From Aristolochia californica (lineage: Eukaryota > Streptophyta > Magnoliopsida > Piperales > Aristolochiaceae), in contig JARWKL010000012.1 in the NCBI GenBank assembly GCA_029961685.1, forward strand, positions 23,297,227 through 23,361,226: DNA of 64,000 bases, in the 5' to 3' direction. Of this stretch, positions 1 to 11,100 are shown piece by piece (the first letter of the stretch is position 1; the number at the start of each line of letters is the position of its first letter). The notes under the pieces were generated by a model, which searched no databases, was not told the origin of the DNA, and was given only the letters and a program-made list of their open reading frames with translations. A program made the position numbers and the translations under genes.

Positions 1-833
1 TGTGAATGATCATCCCATGAGTTATACATATATAATTTCTATTTTATATAGAAACTATGAGTAGATAATGGGATCCAAAACTAAGCTGCAAGATGCAGCT
101 TTAGCTAAAGTTTCAGAGGTAGATCCTTAGAAGCTGCAATGCTGATGAGGTACTGAATTCAAGAGGATTTAGCATGCAGAATATCTGGTTTATATAGCAC
201 CATAGTTAGGTTTGTATGGGTTTATGCTCCTCTATTTAACGGCCTAGCAAGCTACATCATCATGGCATTATTACAACTATGCCAGGCCTAGTTTCATGAT
301 TTCTCCTGAGCCATTCCCCTGTAGCCTTAGCTAACTTTGTTGACCAACTCCCATTTAGGAAAAAATATATTATTCTATTTAATCTGAGCTTGTATTTTAT
401 CAATTGTTTGCACCCTCAAATAATATCCTTTGCACTCTCATATCCTCTACCACCCTTCCAAGATCCAACAGACCCATTTTAGGTGAGATCCTTCTAAAAC
501 ACTTGGGGAAATGACACGATTTGACCTACAGACAGATATATTTACATCGTCGAAATTGAAGTAGAAATTTCACCGACAGTTTCAAGCCAAAAAAGTTGAA
601 AGCGCACTAGAATTGAAAGGGGGAAATAGAACATAGCTCGAACGGTTCCACACGAGCTAAACAGAAAAGAGCAAATAACCACGTCCGAGCATCAAACCTT
701 TCTCCAATAATACTGATTAGATAAGGAGCAGCTAACTTCACAACTATCGGGAATGAAACACAATTAGTTGGCCGCTGCTTGTCTCGCCAAAACCTAAGGG
801 GGTATATGTAAATTAAAATGTACACTACAACCC
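1..833. other. no gene recognised; probably DnaJ intron
   Basis: No convincing coding block was found. The DnaJ first exon at 1112-1198 on the minus strand ends in a GT donor, and no second J-domain exon carrying the HPD motif is visible on this side. The stretch is therefore best read as part of its first intron, continuing past the left edge. Confidence 0.4.
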
Positions 834-964
834 TTAAGACTTTTCAAAACCAAAGTTGGCCTGCGCAAACCCTTCAAATCTCCTAATGTGCGTTACCCTC
901 TCAGAAGTACAAGCTTCTGGGAAGCCTGGAAATTTGTTGTCAGCAGCAACACCACTATCGGAAC
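834..964 (-). CDS. possible small exon, unidentified
   Basis: On the minus strand an open frame follows an 'atttag' acceptor at 966-965 and ends with TAA at 836-834. It reads about 43 residues ending ...FAQANFGFEKS. The composition (balanced Gly, Phe, Ala, charged residues) looks more protein-like than the surrounding AT-rich DNA. It does not match the expected second exon of the DnaJ gene that starts 150 bases upstream, because no HPD motif is present, and I recognise no family. It may be an alternative terminal exon of that gene, a relic, or chance. Confidence 0.2.
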
Positions 965-1111
965 CTAAATATTTGTCACATGCGAGGTATGGAGATCATC
1001 ATGTCCTAACAAATCTAGAAAACACAATTTTTCCTTCTCTTTTACTTTACCTTTAGTTATGAGAGACAACAGGAAAGAAGAATTTCGCACCAAAATTAAT
1101 TAAGTAGCTAC

Positions 1112-1198
1112 CTTGATGTAATATGCTTTCTTAATCTCAGCCTCCGTTGCCGTAGGACTAATCCCGAGCACGTCGTAGTATTCAGTTTCCTTTACCAT
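1112..1198 (-). CDS. DnaJ/Hsp40 protein, first coding exon (gene cut by left edge)
   Basis: Minus-strand ATG at 1198-1196 opens 29 codons beginning [12 protein letters not shown] and ending [11 protein letters not shown], followed by a consensus AAG|GTAGCT donor at 1111-1110. This is the start of a J-domain: helix I (YYDVLGI) and the beginning of helix II (IKKAYYIK). The [12 protein letters not shown] start is typical of the plant dnaJ 10-like class of Hsp40 co-chaperones, which stimulate Hsp70 ATPase through an HPD motif. That motif would be encoded by the next exon and is not visible in the remaining 1.1 kb. Either intron 1 runs off the left edge, as is plausible given the 4-7 kb introns nearby, or this is a truncated copy. 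The exon identity is seen directly; the integrity of the gene is unknown. Confidence 0.8.
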
Positions 1199-1494
1199 CT
1201 CAGATGACGGATCAATCAACACAGAGCTAGTATGAGACGCTGTCACAAGGCCTCGATCCTCTTACCTCAGCCGCGAGCAACACCGTTTTTTTTTCCGACC
1301 AAGTGGAGTTGCAGCAAGGACGGAGCTCCCGGACCGAAAACTGGTCGCCCGCTCGGACAACTAAAAACCGTGCAGAAGAAAAAAATTGGTACTTCTCATG
1401 CCGCGTTTTATATTAAACGCGCTTTGTTCCTCCTACCTCGAATCGCGGACTTTAATTTTCCCCCGCAAAGCAACCGTGACCATTAGAAGTAGAA

Positions 1495-1511
1495 CTTATA
1501 AGCCCACGTCA
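1495..1511 (-). promoter_or_regulatory. candidate promoter of the DnaJ gene (TATA-like plus ACGT element)
   Basis: On the minus strand the palindromic CTTATAAG at 1502-1495 lies about 300 bases upstream of the DnaJ ATG. Immediately upstream is TGACGTGGG (1511-1503), a bZIP-type ACGT-core element. The arrangement would give a 5' UTR of roughly 270 bases. The position and motifs are seen; the function is inferred. Confidence 0.35.
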
Positions 1512-1519
1512 GGGTACAA

Positions 1520-4500
1520 CCAAAGTAGGACTAGGAGGGGTTGAATTCCAATTAGTCGGCGGTTGTTTATCAGTGTATTTATGTTTTGAAAACATATAAT
1601 TCTAAAGTTAGGTATGACAAGTGGAATACTTATAGTGTTATAAAACTCAAACCAACCCAATTGATCGAATCAGGTTCAATCGAACTCTAACATATGTCAA
1701 AGCCAAAGGGAGGGAAAACCTCACCCAGGTTAACCATTTAAACCATTGAATTATATGGCCTAGTGGGTCAGTTAAATTGATGTTAGAAAAGGAAAAAATA
1801 AAATAAAACATAGGAGACGAAATACCAACTTTCATTTTTCTCTATCTTCCTCTTTTCTCGTTTTCTTTCCTCTTCAAAATCGGTTGCTTGCCAACCTGGC
1901 AAACAATCAACAATCGATATTTACACTTTGTTAAGTGATTTTCCCCAACTGATTTATTGACTTTGTTGTCTATTCATGTTAGTGGTTTCCATCTTCAAAC
2001 ACTTTGTCGACTCTCTTGGTGAGAATGTGTTGTCTATTACAGTCAAATTGCCCTCAGTGGCAACATCTGGTGGTGTATTCATTGGTCCTCAATCTTCCGC
2101 TTTTGCATCAAGTTTGGACACGAATATTCAGTTTAATCAAAAGGAGCTTGTAAGATCTACAGATGAGTTAGTTTACAATGTCACAAAAGTGACGAAGATA
2201 GGCTCGCTCATATACCCAATAACACAATATAATGTACTTCTAATTTCGTTTAGAATTAGCTTACTTTATTTTTTATTTTTTCTATGTCGGCTATGGTTGG
2301 ATAGAATATGTGATTGAAATTTCTTGAAAACAACTTGTGAGATCTCTATTTTATTTCGTGAAAGTGTACAAAGTAATTAGTTTGGGAAGAGGTTCAACCT
2401 TCTAAGTACAACAATAAAATAACAAATGGACAAGTGATTTGAGGTCCTAATTTAAATAAATCATTTGGTTTGATCTCTAGTTAGCAAAATCGGATTGCCT
2501 TTAGATGAAGTAACACTTAGATTAATTTAGATACCTTTGCATTAGTATCTATTTGACGTTTTAATGAATAAATTTTATCTTGTATTTATGTATAGTAAGT
2601 TTGAAAGGCAATAGAGTAACAAAATAAACAATTTGGTTATTGTTGAATTTAAGGCAAAAAATCAGCTTAGAGCTAGTGCTTTAGTCATTTTATATCTCTA
2701 AAAAAGTTATAAAAATGTTTTGCCAATGTTTTTCTAAATTTTATTCCTTCAAAGGCTTAAGGGAGTTCCTGAGGTGGTTCGACCACCTCATCATTGTCTC
2801 ATTCTATCTCTCTTTGCCAAGTTCTCGTTTGATGGTATTGCAACATGGGGTGCGGTTATGTCTCCTCTCAATGAAATCACCTAAAGTCAACTTTTTTTTT
2901 TCCTCTTCATGAATTGCAACAAACGTTAAAGGCAAGTTTTTTTATGAGAAACATCTCTCCAATTAAGGGTGTAATTTTCCCCCTTTTTTATATGAATTTG
3001 TGAAATGTTACCTTATAATACGTTTAATCTATATGAAAAGGCATAACTATAACTAGAATCTATCAATAATTTTTTGGGGAGATTGACTAGTGTAAGATCG
3101 TGTATTGAGCTACACGTGGCCAAAGAGAACAAAATTTTATTTTGTAATTTTTCAGTTATTACAACATAATAGTGGAAATTTTCCAAACAAGGGTTATTGG
3201 GCAGTGACTATCACTAGAGGAACATCGATAACAATAAATCTATTTGTCCTTATAGTGTCTGTTTGTTATTCCTTTATTTAAATTGCTTTTATGCATATAC
3301 AATCACATGCACAAGTTGTTTTTAATTTGAACATCTTTATCCACCCTCTCTATTGAAAAGCTACTTGGGCCAACACATAATATGTTACACAACTCTCTTC
3401 TTCATGGGATTGCCACACACGTGGCAAGACCAAGTCCATATATTGGTTATGTCGTGTGTCAAATCACATAGAACATTTATTGTGCAACATGTGTCACTTA
3501 TTGGATAAGATTTATATGTCACCTTTTCGTCCAGTAATTATTGATAAGAAAATTTTGATGGATGATTTGTGTTTAATTTAATCCACCTCAATTCACCAAC
3601 AAGTTTTACTTTAGGTTGGCCATAATGGTCGAGGGTTGACTATAAGTTGACTTTATAGTTGTCAACTCAAGTTGGTGTTATTAGTTGAAGTCTCGAACTT
3701 TGACTATGATTGACCTCAAGTTGACCCATAGTTGTGGTTTTTGAACCCGCTCCTACTACAACTGGTCAGTATATTTGTCACAGTTGACTATAGATTAAAA
3801 TGTTGATTTTAGTTTTTTATATCGATTAAGGGTCGACCCCTTCTCTGATCCTTTATTTGGACTTGCACCGTTTGGTAAAAATACTCAACTTTGACAAGTT
3901 GTAATCTATTGTTGGTCAATGTAAACTCTTGGTTTTAACTATTAGGTGGACCTTATCATCTTGACTATTGAATTGTCGATCATTTTATTTAATTTGATAA
4001 ATAAATTTTTATGTTTACACCTTTTACTTATTGCTTTAATTTTTCATGTATTACAAAAATAGGCTAGTAAATTGATTCACCGATTGCTTGGCCTTGAATC
4101 AACTTTGTATTGGCAGGTTTAAGTATTAGTTTATTCGTTTTAGGTCATGAATGTATAGTCACTTGTTTGATTTTTTGATTTTTTTAAACACATACAAGAA
4201 AACTACTATCCAAGTCTTATGTATATGCCTTGAAATTTAGTTTGTTTAATTGTTTAAATATTTTATGATTTTTAAATTTTATATTATTTAATATTTGAAG
4301 TATTTTAAAGTCTTATTCATGAATTTATAATGGTTCAACTACTAGTCAATCATGGTTGAACTGGACCACATCACTTCATATAGGCCACCGACTAGATCGG
4401 GTTATATAATATCGCATAGTAATGTAACTAATATATGAATTACAATGTCATTATATAAATTCTCAAAAACTCTTAATGCACAAATATTAACCTAGTCACC

Positions 4501-5171
4501 AAACCTTGTGTTAAACTTAACTTGGATTATTTTGATTTTATCGTTAATTGATCGGTATGATGTTGCTATTTAAAAAAAAAACGGTTTCAATATTTAAGAA
4601 AGGGATCAAGTTTTCTCCCTCAATAGGAAAGATAGAAATAGATGTATACACAGAAAAAGTTTATAAACATGAATTAAATAACATATATAAATATATAAAA
4701 TATTATAATATACAAAAAAATAATTTCATTCATATAAAAACAAAATAAATATTTAAATGTCAATTAATAATCATATATCAAATTATGACATTATATTAAA
4801 GGAAAATAAATCGACATATTATCTATTACCATGCTACCATATTACAATTTTACCCACGCATTTTACACTCACTATAAGACAGGACGATCTTAGTAAATAA
4901 CAGTTTATAAATGTTGGTAATGATTGGATGAATGATAGCGTTTCACACGTTTTTAACCACTTTCCGTATTGAATTTACACCGCATAATAATTTGGGTGGC
5001 GGCGTGTAGCGGGACCCGCGGCGATAGGTGCCCGTGCGTCCTGAAATAGTTTGTTTTTTTGCCTCCGCGACGATATTGGATTAACTCCTGCATTCGAAAC
5101 TGATCGAGGCGGCGGATTCTTATCACTGAATCAGAACCAGTGGGAGTGTTTTGACGAAGCGGTTGTCTTCG
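1520..5171. other. AT-rich intergenic region between divergent DnaJ and PXN genes
   Basis: No coding block is supported. The ORFs here are short and lack splice context. 3600-3990 is a repetitive stretch rich in TTGAC (see separate entry). 4540-4800 is strongly AT-rich. The last 200 bases before 5172 become GC-richer and probably hold the PXN transcription start and 5' UTR; no clear TATA box was chosen. Confidence 0.5.
3605..3985. repeat. TTGAC-rich degenerate repeat
   Basis: About ten copies of TTGAC or its complement, often as GTTGACTATA or CTTTGACTAT, are spread over about 380 bases upstream of PXN. TTGAC is the core of WRKY W-boxes, but here it sits in a degenerate low-complexity repeat, so a repeat origin is as likely as a regulatory one. 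Confidence 0.4.
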
Positions 5172-8100
5172 ATGTCGGACCCCTTGCTCAATGGGTTGGC
5201 TGGGGCAGGAGGAGGCATCGTTGCCCAGATTATAACATATCCCCTCCAAACCGTACTCAACTGTTGCATAATTCATCTTTTAATCATCTGCCGCTCGAAA
5301 ATAACGTACTCATAATTTCTGACGACTGTCAGGTGAACACTCGTCAGCAAACTGAAAGAGTCGTTAAGAAGGGTCTCACCTTTCCAAATGGAGGTGCTGC
5401 CGGCCGCGTCACGGGGGGCACCCTGATGCAAATACTTCAGGTCTTATCATTCTTCTTTTACCGTTAAGTCTTTTTTTTTTTTTTTTTATTCCGTCTATTT
5501 CGAGCTCCTTTAAGTTGATTCAATTTATTTCTCAGAGTTTGGAATTTCTGATCAATTTATTTTAAAATTTTTTTAGAACCTGTATCTTTCAAGGTTGCGA
5601 AGGGCTCGATGTTGTCACTTGCAACAATCTACGAGTCACAGTGCTGTGTCGGATATGATTTTGTGTTAGTTCAGTGCGGAATTAATGCTATTTCCCATTT
5701 CTTACCCCAGGTTATAGGTTCCGAAGGCTGGGGCGGACTATACAGTGGATTGAAGCCTTCATTATTTGGCACTGCTGCGTCCCAGGTTTCCCTGTAAAGT
5801 TAGACTCTTCAGAGCTTTTAAAAGCAGTGGTTAATGACCTTTTCTTATTCCAGTCGAAGTGCTTCTGCTTGTTATATGTTGCATCCTGTTATCTCATGTA
5901 TGTGATGTCTGACAATGTAGTTGTGAGCTGAGATAATTACTCGGCGTTGTGTTGCCTTTCAGTCTATCTAAGTTGACTTGTTTCAAATTGTAGGGCATTT
6001 ATTACTACTTCTATCAGGCTTTCAAGAACAGGGCAGAGGCTATTGCAGTTTCCCGTAAAAAGAAAGGATTGGGTGATGGCACCGCTGGCATGTTCTCTTG
6101 GCTCATTGTGGCCGCTTTAGCAGGGTACTAATGGCATTACCAAAAAAATAGCCCCTTAATGCTTCTATTCTCTGTAATTTTGTTTGTTTTTGATTTAGTA
6201 TATGGCAAATATTATTGATGATAACGCATAGATTAAATTAAATCCTGCGACAAATTGTGGACGGATTTTGGCAGTATTCATCACGAAGAAGTACACTGGC
6301 TGTGAGATTCAGAATTCCGATAAGACTATGTTGTTGGAACCTATTGAATTGGAGCTTGACTAATACCGATATCTTAGGTCTTTTTACTAGCCACTAACTT
6401 TTTGAAATATAAGCAAGGGGATTCATTTCAACCTGAGGGTACACATTTAACATTGAATCCTTGTGACATTGTTGGGCGGATTTGTTCAAAGAAATCTCTC
6501 AGGTGCCATGACGAGGAAGCAGTTATATTGAGCCTGGAGTTGCCTTACACTACTAAAGGGCACTGGAATCATATTTTTAGATATTCAAAATTCATGAAGA
6601 GCTCTCTGAGCTCAACTTGTGTTGAATCTATGGTAGGGAAAAGACATGTTTTCCTCGTGGTGTGGATTGCCTCTTGAGCATCTCTCATATTGACTGCCCT
6701 GTCTTTGAGGTGGTGGTTCCAAGCTTCACAATTTTTGGTTTCTATGGCTAGAAAAGGAGTCAAGAGTATTTCAGTTTCTAAATATCCTGGTTTTAGTGGG
6801 TTCTTTCTTGGGCAGTACATGGAATCCGGTGAATATTGGAAGGGTCTGACCATAACTGCTGCCCTAGGTTGTTGGCAGGTAAGTGACTGCCTGCTTGCTG
6901 AGTAAGCCTAGGCGATAGAGCAGGATCATTAGTCCTGCACCTCACCCCATGGCTGCTTGGGGTGCATATGGCAACCCTGGTTTCATGTGCTGCCACACAT
7001 TCTTGCATGTGCTAGGCCTACCCGTGGTCATGTGCAAGACACACCTCACATCTCATACATGTGCAACCTCACCTTTTGGGGTTGTCACAATGTGCTTGCA
7101 TGGCCCTGCCTATTCTGGGTTTCCTGGCTAGTCTCTAGCGTCCTGCTACTGCTGCATGAGGGTGGGGTTGGCTTCTCGCTCTGAGTGGTACTTTGTCTGA
7201 AATAGTAATTTGTTGGTTTCTCATCGTAAAATATTTGATTTCAGTCTTTGACTTGGGTTATCTAAGGTTTTTGAGAAATCAATATTCAATTTTAAAAAAA
7301 ATCTAGTTAATCTGAAAGAGTAATTAGCCTCTTTGTCTTAATTTTTGCAGGTCACTGAATGTGTTGCTAACAAATCCAATATGGGTCCTAGTAACACGCA
7401 TGCAGGTATTCTGTTTAATATTTTTTAAAGGCCTGATTTTAATAGATGAAGGAACTCTTACAAAAAAAAATAGATGAAGGAAGAAAATTTTGGATAGTTT
7501 ATGCAAAAAAATTGCAAGAAAGAAAAAACAAAAATGTATAAAGCCATATAATTAGGGATACAAGAAAGATGAGAAGTGATATAAGGGGATAATACGAGAA
7601 AGATGAGATTGGTTTGTATTTCCTGTTGCTGAGTATGACTGTAGTCTGTAAACAACATCATGCTTAACAGAATCAGCAGTAGAAATTGCAGACCAGCATA
7701 CCTTGCTCTAATGTTTAACAAAAAGAGGAGCTTAGTTGGTAGCGGGAAAAATCTGAAAGCTATGTTTACTGTGGCTGACACCACAAGTCTTCAGGTCAGC
7801 CACGGTAAACAAGAGAGTGCAAGAGGAGTTTGAGAGAAAAAAGTAGTTGAGATGATGTACTCTCGACTCATCTTAGTTTATTTATAATTGTCCACAGTTA
7901 ACTTACCTAGTTTAAGTGAGAAAGAAACAAGTACTTAACTAAATTTATGCTATCTATCTACTAAGTTAGGTACATAGGCGAGAGGCCACCTTTGCCTACC
8001 TTTGTGCGACAGGAATTGAAAGGGGTGGACACCTGCCTAGGAAATTTAGTCTTAGTGGTTTCAGCCTTGTTCATAACAGTTATTGGGCTCCAGACCCATG

Positions 8101-11100
8101 GCTGCAACCAATCTTCAAATTTTGGCTTGTAGAAGGCTTTGATTAAGAGGGAAGCATAGCAATAGAGAGAAAGAGATGAGAAATAGAGATATCAGAAGAG
8201 AGTGTGATATATTTTTTCCTAACCCGGAAACACTAATTTACAATATATAATCCACATTTCTAGTTAGAGTAGGATTCTATTCTACTCTTTTCATGAGATC
8301 TATTTTATCAAATCTAACATAACTTGTGGAGTGTTTGCATTTTATTGACTCTTGCTCAATTCCTTTGCATGAGTTGAGTGTTTGTAATTTTCTTTTGTTT
8401 GCGGTGCGATCCTTGGTTTGTGAGGAGCTGCAGCTGTACATCCTTCGCCCTTAATATCAACAGCTCTATGTCAAAAAAAGAAACTCACCAGATCCTTTTC
8501 AAAACAAAAAAGAAACTCACTAGATATGATAGTTGCTGGAATTGTTTCATCATACATGAAAAAAAAAGACATTTGGTTTTATCAGTAATTACTACATGTG
8601 CATAAATATTAATACTGCAGACAGATGACTTCTTAAGCTTTAGGGTTCCAACAAATTGATGAATTAAGAAGAGAAAGTCAGATGAAGAAAGGTGTGAGTG
8701 AGAGAAAGTTGGAAGATGAGGAAGAAGTCAGGTGCATGAGATGAAAGAGGAGAGAGAGGAAGAGTGAAAACAGAGAATTAGGAGAAAGAAGGAGGTGTAG
8801 AGATTCAACATCATTTCTCTACCCCCTAATATCTTATTTATATTAAAAGGTCTGATTACAAAGAAATAAATACCTTTCAAACATTAATATGAAAAGAAGG
8901 ATGAAGGAAAAAAAGTGATAAATTACTGAAAAAACAGAAAATAGTAATTTCTAACCAGTCTTCTAACTTTTTCAGTCCATTTTCTTCTCTTCCTAATACT
9001 ATTCTTCATCAGTAAAAATGTAATCTGATGCTAGTCTTCTGTGGAGGAATTCATTGATGAATTTTTTTCCTCCAGATGGTGATTTGTGGAATTGTATCAT
9101 TTTACATAATGCAACAAACTTGAATCAATGTCTTTTTCTTTCTGTACAATTAAAACTGCAACCCCTTCACTTGTCTTTTTTCATGGAGGAATTCATTGGT
9201 ATATCTTCTTTTGTTTTCCAGACTTATACTCAAGCAGAAAAAAAAATTATGGAGGCGAAAAAGGAAGCAATATTGAGGGAAGCTTCAGAAAGTGGTTTGG
9301 CAGATCTATCAATATTCCAAGAAAAGCTGGCCATTCTTGAGGCAACCAAGCCTCGTCCTTATGGGACATTTCAAGCAGTTAATGCTCTTGTTTGCTTGTT
9401 GACTAGTCTGAAACATGCTTTTATTTGAGCTTTACTTTGTTTCAATAGTTTTTGAAAATTCAGAGCAATACATTAGAAGCCTTTAGGAGTTACAAAGGAA
9501 GAAAGTGTCCTGCAACAAGGTGTTGTCAGAAAGTTCCTGTTAGTTATCAATTTTTCTCCAATTTACATTGAGGCACTGGTTATGTTGAGGCATGTTAGAT
9601 ACCATACCTGGTGGTTTGTTTCTCGTACACATTAAGTGAGAATGAAGTGGCTGAGGGTATCTTTTGTCTCTTAAATTTCAAGATCTTTATTTGTTCATTG
9701 AGCCAAGAGTGTGCAATACCTTTTTGTAAGATACACTGGACTTATTCTAACAAAATTGAGAGGGGTTGAACAGGAAGCCCAACATTTTCAAAAAAAAGTT
9801 TCCTCTTTCTCATTTTCAAAAAACAGTTTTCCTTGTTCTCTTTCATGTTTTCATCTTGCTTCTATCTTCTTCTATCCTTCTTCTTTCTTCTTCTTTCCCT
9901 TTAGTTTTCTGATTCTTCTGCAAACTCTTATTTCTTTCTACTTTTTTTAGTTTTCTAAATCAACTTACAAGGTATTGGGGTAGCAAATCTGATCCAGTTT
10001 AGAGTTTTATCTTCCTCCCTTTTCCAGCGAGGCCTATCTTCATGGCTTCTTGTATTGCAAGCACTGTTCTGGTGAGCGTGACTGATTTCTTCAAATTTTA
10101 AAGTGATGTCACTTATTTTCTGACTTCACCTCTGCCTTTGGGCATATTAAATTGCTTAGAAGGTTTTTGTTTTTTTTTTCTGTTTTGATATATCTTGCCA
10201 ATCATTTTCTTATTGCCTGATTTGTTTTCACCCTCAAAGTTGACATCTTATTTTCTTGTGATTGAGATCTAGGACTCAATTACAGTTGCTGTTGTACTTG
10301 AACATAACTTTTTTATATTCTTGGTGGTTCCTCTTGTGTATATTTCCCTCAGATCTGCTTACTTAGGATGCTCATTAAGACGTGTCTGGAATAATTTGTT
10401 CCATGATACTTCTGAATCTAAAATTTGAAGTCACTGTGTGACTAGAGTTTATTAAAATCAGGCTGTAATTATTTACCATGACCCTAGTCTGTAACGAGGT
10501 TTCTCCAAGCTAATTGGCTGTATACATGTTGGTCTGAAATTGCTCCATGAAGGATGGGGAGGGTTACAAAGTCAAAGCTTGTTAGTGGATACAAGAGATG
10601 CTCGGATCGTTAATTTGTATTGACGAAATGTTTCTAAATGGGCGGGCCCTCGCAAGACTCCTTTTATGGCCACCTGGGATCCTCCTCCTTGTGACTGCAT
10701 CAAACTCAATTTTGATGGTAGTGTTTTAGGCTGTCCTGGGCCGGCTGGAGCAGGTGGTGTTTTCAGAGATAGCAGTAGAGACTCCGTTATATCTTATGCT
10801 GGGCTGATGGTCATTACTGATTCAAATACTGATGAAGTGAGTGTTCTTCTTTTCGGCCTCCAAATCTTCAAGGACTGTCTCCATGGCAAGTTGCTTATTG
10901 AAGGAGACTCAAAAGATTGTCATCAGCTGGTGTTCAAAAGATAGCTCCCCCCCTTGGCGCCACTAGCCTATCATTGATTGTATTGCTGACATTGTATCCT
11001 CTATTCATTGTAATTGGAATTTCATTCCTAGATCAACCAATTCCTTGACTGATAAATTGGCAAAATCCGGAACCTCCCAGCAATCTCTCATTGGCTGGGA

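Noticed and set aside
2715..2912. 65-codon plus-strand ORF
   Set aside because: AT-rich intergenic chance ORF without homology cues.
5051..5467. 138-codon plus-strand ORF over PXN exons 1-2
   Set aside because: It reads through intron 1 and in the wrong frame for exon 1; the carrier motifs appear only in the spliced frame.
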